Of a stretch of DNA of 64,000 nt, positions 36,559-49,284 are shown piece after piece. Position 1 is the stretch's first letter. Every line of letters starts with the position of its first letter. The notes under the pieces were generated by a model. The model had not been told where the DNA came from. It made no database searches and saw nothing but the letters and a program-made list of their open reading frames with translations. The position numbers and the translations under genes are program-made. The stretch lies in contig OZ022345.1 of the NCBI GenBank assembly GCA_963989245.1, forward strand, positions 30,877,827 to 30,941,826, given 5' to 3'. This DNA is from Nansenia antarctica. Its lineage: Eukaryota; Chordata; Actinopteri; Argentiniformes; Microstomatidae.

Positions 36559-39500
36559 CCTCCCTCCCATTTCGACTAGTTGTTTTTACTTGAAGCTCTT
36601 TTCGTGACATGTCTTGTAAGTCATGGCCCACACAAATAAATCATCCTATAAATCATCCTATAGATTTGGACACTGCAGGGAGATTGACACAGGAGGACTC
36701 TGTGGGGCTTTGTTGCGTGGGACGGGGACACAGAGCTGTGTGTCTGTGAGTCTGTGTGTCTGTGTGTGTGTAACTGTCTACATCCCTGTGTGTGTCTGTG
36801 TGTGTGTTACTGTCTACATCCCTGTGTGTGTCTGTGTGTGTGTGTGTGTTACTGTCTACATCCCTGTGTGTGTCTGTGTGTGTGTGTGTTACTGTCTACA
36901 TCCCTGTGTGTCTGTGTGTCTGTGTGTCTGTCTACACCTTGGTGGTAAGGTATTACAGTATTACAGCTACAGTCTGGTAAGCAAGACTTCCCTGATCTCC
37001 TCTTTTAGAACTGAAAGGTTCTTTAAAGAAAGATAATAGATCACATTACAATTCTACTGAACACGAGTTTAACACAATGTTTACATACCACGTTTTTGCT
37101 GAATGTGAATGTTTTTGACGAATGTGCTATGCTAACACTAACACAGTTGGCCCAACCCAAGTAACAAAAGACAAACAGTTAACTAACTGTACACAGTAGC
37201 AACAACACAACTTATAAGAACAGCATAATGTGCTACTAACTATGCAATTGTTTTAGAAAGTCTTTAAAAGGCAATACGACGACACAGAACGTACTAGCTA
37301 ATGCTAACGCTAACGCGGCTAGCCCAACAAACAAACAAACAAAGGAGTCAAGGACTGTAGGCTACTTACATGTGTGGTATGTTGATCCCGTGAAATCCGT
37401 ATGTTGTCCTAGTAAAGTTTCATTTCTTGGGGACTTTCTTTGTGCCTTCAGTCATTACTGAACAATTGATGAGCTAAACCGTGTTCATTCTAAGCAGTGT
37501 TCATTCTAAACAGAACACATTCTCAAAACAAACACGGCTTCCTTTGTCCCTCCCCCGAGAGCTCAACAGCCAATCACACCCAAGTGTGATGCTCGTGTTA
37601 TTTTGAACTAGAAGCATGACAAACAAGCCTATTTTGTTGCTAGATTACACTTATTTAATGAACGTAAAACTGTTCGGAAAAATAACGAGTGGGTACTTCA
37701 CATCTTCGAGTTGAATGTTAGCTAAAAAAACGAAAATCTGAGTTTTATGTAAGAAATACTCTGAAGACGAATTTGACGTCTTTCTCATTTCCGAGAGGTG
37801 TCCAGAAACACCAGGAGCAGTCACAAATGCCCTGAAAAGTGTGCCTCCTACAGGCCAATTGCTTTATTAAACTCAGACCAAAAATTACTTTCCAAAATCT
37901 TAGCCATGCGCCTGGAAAAAGTCTTACCCTGTATTGTTAATGTAGACCAGACAGGTTTCATTAAGGGGCGACATTCTAGCGATAACACCAGAAGGCTTTT
38001 CAATATCATCCAGTTTTGCCAGGATTCTAAATATCCAGCCATTGTGCTCTCTCTAGATGCCGAGAAGGCATTCGATAGAGTTGAATGGCCCTATTTGTTT
38101 TTTGCTTTGAAGGCATTTGGCCTGGGAGATTATTTTATTAATTGGATTAAGATCCTGTATAATTCCCCTCTGGCAGCGGTATTGACCAATGGGCTGAGGT
38201 CTAACAACTTCCCCTTACAACGGGGAAACCGCCAGGGGGACCCCATCAGTCCATTGCTCTTTAATCTTGCTGTTGAGCCCCTGGCACAGGCGATAAGACA
38301 ACACGCTTTAATATCTGGCATCAGGGTAGGAGAGAGAGAGCACAAGATCTCACTGTATGCTGATGATGTTTTATTGTTTATTTCACGTCCTCAATCATCA
38401 ATTCCACACCTCATAGAGACAATATCTGCATTCGGCACCCTGTCAGGGTACAAAATAAATGTTGATAAATCAGAAGCTATGCCCATAGGATCTTTGAAAT
38501 CTATCCCTGATCAACTAGAACCCTTCCCTTTTCACTGGTCACCTGCTGGCCTCCGCTATCTGGGAGTATTCATCACTCCAGCATATGATCAGCTTTATAA
38601 ATATAACTTTCCACCTCTCTTGAATTCGATTAAAGCAGATTTGGACCGCTGGGCTCCTCTACCTCTCTCTTGGTTGGGCAGGGTTGCCCTCATCAAAATG
38701 AATATTCTTCCTAGACTTCTCTATCCTCTACAAATGATTCCACTATTATTATCTAATAAGGTCATTAAAGAACTCGAGGGATGGCTAAGCTCTTTCATAT
38801 GGAGCAAAAGGAGACCAAGGTTGAAGCTAGCTAAACTCCAAGTGTCTGGCTCCGATGGGGGCCTAGATTTACCCAATCTTAGATTCTATCAGTTAGCGGT
38901 GCACCTTTGTGTAATGGCAAAGTGGTTTAAAAATGACCCAACATCAGTTTGAATTGATATTGAGAATTCTCAATCTAAATGCCCCCTTTGGAACCTGCTT
39001 TTTCTTAAAGACCTTAAATCTCTTTAAAAAGCATGCTCTAATCCTATTACACTATGTACAGTGAAAGCCTGGAATTGTACTCGTAAGATAGAGGGTCGTG
39101 CTGAATTAACTTCTCCCCTTACACCAATTCTAGATAACCCCGATTTTGAACCAGGCCGTGCGGACAGGGGCTTTAAGAAACTGCATGCAAAAGGCTTGAA
39201 GGTATTCAGGGATATGTTTCAGGGGCAAACTTTACTGTCTCTCTCTCAGCTAGAGCATCAGCTCGGCCTTCTCAAATCGGATCATTTTAAATATGTACAA
39301 CTTAAACATTTTATTGTTAAGGACAGCACATTAATAACTAACAACACAGTCTCACAGATTGAACAGATCTTATCTGTTTCGTTTCGTTGTTTGGTACCTG
39401 TACTGTAGCAATGACAATAAAGTCCATTCATTCATTCATTCATTCATTCATTCATTCATCTCTCCAAGTTCCTGTACGAATTAACACTTTCTATAAATGT

Positions 39501-42100
39501 TTCATCTCTATTTTACCGCCTACCTCCCTGGCCACTAAAGTGGCGTGGGAAAGAGATCTGGGTATCTCTATTGGAGCCCCAGACTGGCAGCAGGTCTGGA
39601 CATATGCCAAAGATATATCTGTTTGTAATCGGTTTAAATCAACTCAACTCAAAATTCTCCACCGTATACATATAACTCCTGCACTCAAAAACAAAATGTA
39701 TCCAGATTCTTCTCCAATGTGCTGTAAATGTCAAACCTTTATTGGTGATTTTATTCACTGTTTTTGTAAATCTGCTTCTTGGCTTTACCGACTGTCATAT
39801 TACAAGACCCAGTCATAAGAGACTGTTTAATTTGCTCACTTTTGCTGCAAGGAAGAACATTCTACTATACTGGATTAAAGAAGCCTCTCCTTCAAAGAAC
39901 TCCTGGCACAACATTATTATGAGCTGCATTCCTTGTGAATTTGTTACAGCAATGTTGCACTCCAGAACTGACCATTTCCACAGTATGTGGGATCCATATC
40001 TGGCCTTTACATTACTGCAAGGACTGCGCAGTACATAAGTGGCTCTCCCTGTTTTGTTTTTTTAGCTCTGAGATCATGGATGGATGGCTGTCTGATTATG
40101 ATTATTATGTTCACGCCCTGCCATGCATACCCCCCCAAAAGAAATGTACCTTTGTACCCAGATTATTATTATTATTATTTTTTTTTAAATGTATTTATAT
40201 ATTTTTATTTTTGTTTGTCTGCTTCATTGTTTGTATCTTGTTTGTTTTTGTTTTTTCACCGTTTGTGGCGTCTGTCTCTCCTGTTGTTTGTTTTTCTGTT
40301 CAAGTGTTTTGTGTTTTCTTGATGAAAAAAAGAAATGAATAAACAGATTATTAAAAAAAAGAAAAAAATTATATATATATATTTGCAAAAATCTAAAGGG
40401 TGTACTCACTTTTGAGATATACTGTATATAAGTCAGTCCATTTATGTAGTGTAACGGTTATTGGTTGAGATACAGTGGCATCATCATTATGACATCAACA
40501 TTACTTTCTCTCTCCTCAGTTTGAGAACCTGGTGGAGAGCGATGACGTAAGTACACTGTCATACGGTAACCATAGAAACACCACTGTCGTACGGTAACCA
40601 TAGAAACACCACTGTTGTACGGTAACCACAGAAACAACATTGGAAATGGACTGCACATTGTCGTACGGTAACCATAGAAACAACATTGTTGTACGGTAAC
40701 CATAGAAACAACATTGTCGTACGGTAACCATAGAAACAACACTGTCGTACGGTAACCATAGAAACAACATTGTCGTACGGTAACATAGAAACAACATTGT
40801 CATACGGTAACCATACAGTGTTTCCCCTACCATTGCCTTGGGGGGGCGGGCCGCCCTCCCAACGGAACCCCCCGCCCCCCCAAGAAAGAGGAATTATTAC
40901 GGACGTAGACACCAAACATCTGACAAGCTAAAATATCCGCGTTTTTTAAACGCACCCAACCCGAATCTGGCGAGTGGCAAGCCCATAGGCTCATTGGTAA
41001 CGTTAGTCCGCCGTAGTCTCGCATAGCCAGACCTATCTCCACACTTCGCGCTGTGCCAGCGCTGGAGAATAATACAAGATTTTGTATAGTGTGCGCGCGA
41101 GACGCGAGAGTTTTTGCCGGCTGTGATGTCTCCAGATTGAAAGTAAGCAAGTTGAAACGTTAGCAAATATAATTGCTGAGTGTTCTAACAGAGAAAGTTG
41201 GTTAAAATTGGTCGTTATTATCGTGACTAGAAAGTGTCTGACTATAGTTCCATAGTGTAAATAGTGTCAAAGATCTAGCAAGCTAGCTAGCTCAGAGGTG
41301 ATGAGATGAGCTAGTCTCCTTGCACACTTGCCAGCTAAAGAGCTAACTGGAGGCACTTTATTATTTTACTTAAAGTAGATATACTATCTTTCTTATTCTG
41401 CTAGAGTTGGGCTTCATGGTAATACCATAATGGCATATTTACAGTATGTACATGGACAGTTGATTGAAGCATTGGAAATGTCCGTTTTTTATAGTTGGAC
41501 ATACGATTTTTTTTCAGGTGAGAGAGTAAAGTCAAAATGACATTATCTGACTGGATTGCCCACAGCAGATTATAAATACTCTGGCTGTTTTGTTTACCTT
41601 TTGGTTGACAGCAAAAGGGAGAGAGGAGGATAGGGAGGGAGAGAAGGAGAGAGAGCAGGATGGTGTCGGCACACCAGAGAGAGAGAGAGCAAGAACCAGG
41701 TGAGAAAGTGGACAGGTAGTCAAGACCACATAAGTAAGTAGCCTTGAGAACCGATGGTTCTGGAGCCTAATGGCCCATAGGGCAGGAGCCTATCTCCTGT
41801 TTCCGTAGCGTGAGGCGGCTTAATGTACAAGTACACCCCTGGACATGACGCTGGTATGAGGCAGGGTCTGACTCTTACCCCCTGGGGGGGGGGGGGTCCA
41901 TGCCAAGGTCCATGCCACCCCCCCAAGGCAGCAAACCTAGGGGAAACACTGCCATAGAAACAACACTGTCGTACGGTAACCATAGAAACAATACCACATT
42001 TATTCATTTTATTGCTTCACTTGTAATTGGGTGATTCTGACATCAGAACATTTTTGATTTCAGGCGGAAAGTCCAGGTCCATGTCCAAGGTATGTTAAAC

Positions 42101-42131
<31 letters not shown>

Positions 42132-44401
42132 TGTGTGTGCGCAGGGCTCAAGGCTTGTCCGGCACAAGTGGACTTCCTACTGCAGTTGTCTGACGGACAA
42201 GCCCTTGGAAACGATTATTTGAATAATCGATTATTCTGTCACATCCCTAATTAACACGCTACTTCAAGCACCTAAAACTGGCCAGGTGCCAGGAAAAGCA
42301 GGGAAACGCAAAATGTCATCGGACGAAATACCAGCACCACTGCCGGTCACTGTAGCTGCCTTGTCAATGTAGCTGCCTTGTCAATGTAGCTGCCTTGTCA
42401 ATGTAGCTGCCTTGTCAATGTAGCTGCCTTGTCAATGTAGCTGCCTTGTCAATATAGCTGCCTTGTCAATATAGCTGCCTTGTCAATGTATCTGCCTTGT
42501 CAATGTATAGATCTGCCTTGTCAATGTATGCTGCCTTGTCAATGTATGCTGCCTTGTCAATGTAGCTGCCTTGTCAATGTAGCTGCCTTGTCAATATAGC
42601 TGCCTTGTCAATGTCTGCTGCCTTGTCAATATAGCTGCCTTGTCAATGTCTGCTGCCTTGTCAATGTAGCTGCCTTGTCAATGTAGCTGCCTTGTCAATG
42701 TAGCTGCCTTGTCAATGTAGCTGCCTTGTCAATGTACCTGCCTTGTCAATGTAGCTGCCTTGTCAATATAGCTGCCGTGTCAATATAGCTGCCTTGTCAA
42801 TGTAGCTGCCTTGTCAATATAGCTGCCTTGTCAATGTATCTGCCTTGTCAATGTAGCTGCCTTGTCAATGTAGCTGCCTTGTCAATATACGTAGCTGCCT
42901 TGTCAATGTATGCTGCCTTGTCAATGACCTGCTGCCTTGTCAATGTAGCTGCCTTGTCAATGTAGCTGCCTTGTCAATGTAGCTGCCTTGTCAATGTAGC
43001 TGCTTTGTCAATGTAGCTGCCTTGTCAATATAGCTGCCGTGTCAATTAGGGCTGCACGATTTGGGGAAAAAAATCGAATTGCGATTATTTGGACAGATAT
43101 CGCGATTGCGATTAATTTGCGATTATTTATTTTTTAAATAGCAAAAAAAAAAAAAAAAAAAAAAGGGGGGGTTTTGTAAAGTGTGGCCATATCTCCGGCT
43201 AGGAAGGTCGTATCAACGTGCAGTTTGTTTGTACGTCTTCAGGGGACTTAGAGGCTCCCTCCTCTAGCACCCCCACAGCCCGAGCTACGAGTGAAAGAAC
43301 TAAACTTACATTGGGTTGCTTTAAAGTTGGGTTGCTTTAAAATCAAGCTTCAGATTAAAACATGTGATGGAGCATTACTAACCTGACTCAGGTGGTTTGT
43401 TTCACACAACCATCTAGGAAAGCTTAATTGGAAGCTGTTTGGAAAAGGGCAGGTACTTTCAAAAAATACTTGGCAGGTGATTGGATGAATCTGTCTATCA
43501 CCTATTTTCAGAGAGCATTACCACATGATACCATCAAACTATTAACTGCTCTAATTCTAATGCAAGGATGAGAACTTAAAAGATATGAATTGTATATCTC
43601 ATCTAGACAGGTGGCTACTTTCTAAGATGATCCAGCTATTAAAATGATCATTTGGGGATACACTGTGACTATAACTGAAAGGACCACATCTAGATGACTC
43701 GGTCAACAGTCGAACTGATGAATGATAGAATGGTGGTCTCTGACTATGGAGCACAGACACACGTCACCTTGACTTAGGAATCTGTGACATACTTCAGCCC
43801 AAGGCTAGGCTAGGCTAACCTCTGCGTCTTTAAAGCCGGCTGGTATGAACGAATGGTATGAGGTTATGCATACAGGACACATTCATGTTTGACAACAGAA
43901 CAGTTAACTTCCATGTATCCATAAGCCTGCTATACTATATAAACACCAACCCGCAGGTTGCTGAGACTGTCAACTCTGTGTCTGTACTTTAACGCCGGGT
44001 TAGCATGAGTAGCTAAGCTAAGCTACCGTCTCGAAGACTACAAGTTAGCTAAGCTAAGTTTAAGGCTGGACTAACAGCACCGACATGCACTTGGCTGGTA
44101 CAGTTAGTATAGTGAAATTGTACACTTACCTGTCGCAATTATAACATACTAACGTTTATCATACGTCCAGTAAGCCAAGTGGTGTCTAATTGTCTCCGTT
44201 ACGTTAGCCCAAAGTCTCATAATAATTGGACTGACTGTCGTGACACAACCTATGCCTGCGTTCGTAAATTCGCTCTGAGAGCGCCGGGTTCAAAGTCATA
44301 AAGAGACCAAGTAATTTGATTGGACAAGAGGCATTCCATGAGTGCTGATCAAATTTCCAAAAGAGGTTTTAATCTCAATGTGACTTCCTGGTCAAATAAA
44401 G

Positions 44402-44446
<45 letters not shown>

Positions 44447-46530
44447 GCAGGCTTTGCGATTAGCTAATCGCATCATTTCAAATCGCGATTTCGATTTAAA
44501 ATCGATTAATCGTGCAGCCCTAGTGTCAATGTATGCTGCCTTGTCAATGTATGCTGCCTTGTCAATATAGCTGCCTTGTCAATATAGCTGCCTTGTCAAT
44601 GTAGCTGCCTTGCATATGTATGCTGCCTTGTCAATGTATGCTGCCTTGTCAATGTAGCTGCCTTGTCAATGTAGCTGCCTTGTCAATGTCTGCTGCCTTG
44701 TCAATGTCTGCTGCCTTGTCAATGTAGCTGTCTTGTCAATATAGCTGCCTTGTCAATGTAGCTGCCTTGTCAATGTCTGCTGCCTTGTCAGTGTAGCTGC
44801 CTTGTCAATGTAGCTGCCTTGTCAATGTAGCTGCCTTGTCAATGTAGCTGCCTTGCCAATGTATGCTGCCTTGTCAATGTATGCTGCCTTGTCAATGTAG
44901 CTGCCTTGTCAATGTAGCTGCCTTGTCAATGTCTGCTGCCTTGTCAATGTAGCTGCCTTGTCAATGTAGCTGCCGTGTCAATGTAGCTGCCTTGTCAATG
45001 TCTGCTGCCTTGTCAATGTAGCTGCCTTGTCAATGTCTGCTGCCTTGTCAATGTAGCTGCCTTGTCAATGTAGCTGCCTTGTCAATGTAGCTGCCTTGTC
45101 AATGTCTGCTGCCTTGTCAGTGTAGCTGCCTTGTCAATGTAGCTGCCTTGTCAATGTAGCTGCCTTGCCAATGTATGCTGCCTTGTCAATGTAGCTGCCT
45201 TGTCAATGTAGCTGCCTTGTCAATGTAGCTGCCTTGTCAATGTAGCTGCCTTGTCAATGTCTGCTGCCTTGTCAATGTAGCTGCCTTGTCAATGTAGCTG
45301 CCTTGTCAATGTAGCTGCCTTGTTAATGTAGCTGCCTTGCCAATGTATGCTGCCTTGTCAATGTATGCTGCCTTGTCAATGTAGCTGCCTTGTCAATGTC
45401 TGCTGCCTTGTCAATGTAGCTGCCTTGTCAATGTAGCTGCCTTGCCAATGTAGCTGCCATGTCAATGTAGCTGCCTTGTCAATGTAGCTGTCTTGTCAAT
45501 GTAGCTGCCTTGTCAATGTAGCTGCCTTGTCAATGTCTGCTGCCTTGTCAATGTAGCTGCCTTGCCAATGGAGCTGCCTTGTCAATGTAGCTGCCTTGTC
45601 AATGTAGCTGGCTTGTCAATGTAGCTGCCTTGTCAATGTAGCTGCCTTGCCAATGGAGCTGCCTTGTCAATGTAGCTGCCTTGTCAATGTAGCTGCCTTG
45701 CCAATGTAGCTGCCTTGTCACTGTAATTGCCTTGTCAAACAATCTATGTCTGCTGAGTAGGGGAGTGCAAGGTATGTTGTCACATGCTGTCTAACATGGG
45801 CCCTTGGGTAAGGCACTTAGCCCTCAGTTACTCCAGGGGGAATGTCCCTGTAATTCGTAATTGTAAATCGCTTTGGATAAAAGCGTCTGCTAAATGGCAA
45901 AATTATTTAATTATTTTAACATTTATAGGCACAATTCATCACAATGGTTTAAATGTCATACCAAATGAAAGAAGGAAGTCTTGGGCATATATTTTGTATT
46001 GATTATATCTAATTTCAGTACAGAGCTATAGACCGTTAAATAGACAGTGTGCATTTCTGACAATTTGCCCCATCAGTGGGTAAAGTGTTACTCTATGTCG
46101 GGCAAGTTGTCACATTGCATTATCAACAAATAAGAACACAACTAATTAATTGTGAATATTGATTATAATTTCAAATTCCAAAACCAAATTTAACTTAATG
46201 AAATAACTCAAAATTAAAACAATCATGCCTAGAGAATCTGGCACATCACTGAAGTCTCTCAATCAAAACATGAATGCTGGCAGAGCACATTAACATTCAT
46301 TAAGTGGCACGACCACTTTACTGTAAACTTTGAAATGGAACGTTCTCTGGAGTAGATCCACAGTAACTGTTGGAGTTGGAATGTAATGTATTACTGGCTT
46401 GTAGTGTGTTAGTAGACACATATCGTCATATTTGGACAAGTAACTTGAGCTCTCGGACAAGTAAAAGATAAGTTCACAAGTACCTGAACAAGCTTAATTT
46501 CAAGCCCTGGTGTGTGTTGGTGTGTCTAAG

Positions 46531-46581
<51 letters not shown>

Positions 46582-48927
46582 GCCAGGGTGATCAGTGAGG
46601 GTGAGCTGGTCCACCTGAAGGAGCATCGCTATGCTGCCATCACTGACCAGCAGGCGGCGCTAGACCTGCAGCTACAGGCCCAGGTAGGACTGATCCTGAC
46701 CTCTAACCCCTGACCCCTAACCCTGACCTCTAACCCTGACCTCTAACCCTGACCTCTAACCCTGACCCCTAACCCTGACCCCTAACCCTGACCCCTAACC
46801 CTGACCCCTAAACCTGACCCCTAACCCTGATCCTAAACCCTCAGTCAGTCAGTCAGCCATCCAGTCAGCCAACCAGCCAGCCAATCAGAAGGCTTAATAT
46901 CCGTATAGACAACCAATCAGGCGTGATTAGAGCTCTGAGTCATCAGCGTTTTGATTCTTCATTAGTTTTTATTTATGTTACATCATATTTATGTTACATC
47001 ATATTTATGTTCATTTATGTTACTACTTCTGATTTTGTTGTTGTTTTGTTTTGTCATGTGATCAGTTAGAGGCTGAGGAGGAGGAGTTGAGGCAGGAGGA
47101 GGAGCTTAGGAACGCTGCCCAGCGCCAAGCCGCCATGTTGGCTCGCCAGAGGAGGCTGCAGGAGGTGAGAGGCCACTGAGCCCCGCCCTCACCTGCCCTC
47201 ACCTCACCTGCCCTCACCTCACCTGCCCTCACCTCACCTGCCCTCACCTCACCTGCCCTCACCTCACCTGCTTTCACCTGCCCTCACCTAACCTGCCCTC
47301 ACCTGCCCTCACTGCCCTCACCTGCCCTCACCTCACCTGCCTTCACCTGCCCTCACCTCACCTGCCCTCACCTGCCCTCACCTCACCTGCCCTCACCTCA
47401 CCTGCCCTCACCTGCCCTCACCTCACCTGCCCTCACCTCACCTGCCTTCACCTGCCCTCACCTCACCTGCCCTCACCTGCTCTCACCTCACCTGCCCTCA
47501 CCTCACCTGCCCTCCCTGCCCTCACCTCACCTGCCTTCACCTGCCCTCACCTCACCTGCCCTCACCTAACCTGCCCTCACCTCACCTGCCTTCACCTGCC
47601 CTCACCTCACCTGCCTTCACCTGCCCTCACCTGCCCTCACCTCACCTGCCTTCACCTGCCCTCACCTGCCCTCACCTCACCTGCCTTCACCTGCCCTCAC
47701 CTCACCTCCCCCTCCTCCTTCACCTCCCCCCCTCCTCCTTCACCTCCCCCCCTCCTCCTTCACCTCCCCCCCTCCTCCTTCACCTCCCCCCCTCCTCCTT
47801 CACCTCCCCCCCCTCCTCCTTCACCTCCCCCCTCCTCCTTCACCTCCTCTTCACTTTGCTTTTCCTTTGGTTGGCATGTCTGTCCTCTCCTCAGCTCAGC
47901 AACACCTCACCTGTTCAGAGTCCGAGGTAGTGTGTGTGTGTGTGTGTGGTAGTGAGGTTGTGTGTGGTAGTGAATTAGTGTGTGTGTGTGTGGTAGTGAG
48001 GTTGTGTGTGGTAGTGAGGTAGTGTGTGTGTGTGTGTGGTAGTGTGTGTGTGTGGTAGTGAGGTAGTGTGTGTGTGTGTGGTAGTGAGGTAGTGTGTGGT
48101 AGTGAGGTAGTGTGTGTGTGGTAGTGAGGTAGTGTGTGTGTGTGGTAGTGAGGTAGTGTGTGTGTGTGGTAATGAGGTAGTGTGTGTGTGTGGTAGTGAG
48201 GTAGTGTGTGTGTGTGGTAGTGAGGTAGTGTGTGTGGTAGTGAGGTAGTGTGTGTGTGGTAGTGAGGTAGCGTGTGTGTGTGGTAGTGAGGTAGTGTGTG
48301 TGTGTGTGGTAGTGAGGTAGTGTGTGTGTGTGGTAGTGAGGTAGTGTGTGTGTGTGTGGTAGTGAGGTAGTGTGTGTGTGGTAGTGAGGTGGTGTGTGTG
48401 TGGTAGTGAGGTAGTGTGTGTGTGTGGTAGTGTGTGTGTGTGGTAGTGAGGTAGTGTGTGTGTGGTAGTGAGGTAGTGTGTGTGTGGTGGTGAGGTAGTG
48501 TGTGTGTGGTAGTGAGGTGGTGTGTGTGTGTGGTGGTGAGGTAGTGTGTGTGTGTGGTAATGAGGTAGTGTGTGTATGATAGTGAGGTAGTGTGTGTGTG
48601 TGGTAGTGAGGTAGTGTGTGTGGTAGTGAGGTAGTGTGTGTGTGGTAGTGAGGTAGCGTGTGTGTGGTAGTGTGTGTGTGGTAGTGAGGTAGTGTGTGTG
48701 TGGTGGTGAGGTAGTGTGTGTGTGGTAGGGATGTAGTGTGTGTATGGTAGTGAGGTAGTGTGTGTGTGTGTGTATTTCTGAGGTAGTGTGTGTGTGTATT
48801 TCTGAGGTTGTGTGTGTATTTCTGAGGTAGTGTGTGTGTGTGTGTGTATTTCTGAGGTAGTGTGTGTGTGTCTCCAGCAGGGGACGCTGAGGAGGGCGGA
48901 GGGAAGTCAGCCACGGTGAGGACCAGA

Positions 48928-48996
<69 letters not shown>

Positions 48997-49093
48997 ACAC
49001 ACACATACACGCACCACGCACCACGCACCACACACCACACACCACGCACACAGACACACACACACCCACACCACACACACACACACACACACA

Positions 49094-49131
<38 letters not shown>

Positions 49132-49235
49132 ACACCACGCACCACACACCACACACACACACCACGCACGCACACACACACCACACACACACACACACCA
49201 CACACCACACACCACACACACACACACCACACACA

Positions 49236-49284
<49 letters not shown>

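Larger units (their letters stand above)
34292..37821. mobile_element. Element X, copy 1 (3.5-kb DNA element, 8-bp target duplication)
   Basis: Inserted in the L1 ORF2 between GATAAATG (34284-34291) and CACAAATG (37822-37829), a 6/8 match. The second copy is at 51240-58856. The two share their sub-terminal sequence: left aatgaaaag..ctacctgtaggcgaaatca, right gaatttgacgt, ttccgagaggtgtc. The 8-bp duplication suggests a hAT-like or P-like superfamily, but the family is not identified. An L2-like LINE sits inside. Confidence 0.75.
33384..40036 (+). pseudogene. L1-like ORF2 (endonuclease end, reverse transcriptase, zinc knuckle)
   Basis: Segments 33384-34291, 37822-38952, 39061-39377 and 39460-40036. 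SDHAPL is the endonuclease C-terminal motif. Reverse transcriptase: CASYRPIALLNSDQKLLSKI, DQTGFIKGRHSSDNTRR, LDAEKAFDRVEW, GNRQGDPISPLLFNLAVEPL and catalytic YADDVLLF. A C-terminal CCKCQTFIGDFIHCFC knuckle follows. The frame is continuous across the nested element (GAT AAA TG|C CCT GAA), proving the insertion. A stop after DPTSV and a 39378 insertion break it further. Confidence 0.93.
33353..40378 (+). mobile_element. L1-like LINE, 5'-truncated, with a nested DNA element
   Basis: Flanked by the 13-bp duplication ATATTTGCAAAAA (33340-33352 and 40379-40391), ending in an A-rich tail. Starts within the endonuclease domain. Interrupted by a 3.5-kb element (34292-37821) and a short LINE tail (39378-39459). 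Confidence 0.93.
30599..40424 (-). mobile_element. Tc1 transposon split by two LINEs
   Basis: The ends are the same CAGTATATCTCAAAAGTGAG as the 28194-29820 copy, inverted, at TA (30597-30598 and 40425-40426). Without insertions it would be about 1.6 kb. A CR1/Rex1-like LINE (31141-32282) interrupts the transposase, and an L1-like LINE (33353-40378) sits in the right inverted arm. Confidence 0.93.
42142..46509. mobile_element. hAT-like element carrying a 17-bp minisatellite
   Basis: Left end CAGGGCTCAAGGCTTG, right end (inverse) CAGGGCTTGAAATTAAGC. Sub-terminal ggacaag motifs are at both ends. Flanked by GT-repeat DNA, so the duplication (TGTGTGCG / GTGTGTGT) is only suggestive. A 45-bp relic of another hAT end (ttctgtcacatccctaa) is at 42208-42252. 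Confidence 0.7.

Noticed and set aside
48878..48928. Exon 8 in the frame GDAEEGGGKSAT
   Set aside because: It reads well but leaves phase 0, which does not fit any acceptor that keeps the conserved DFDSF frame of exon 9.
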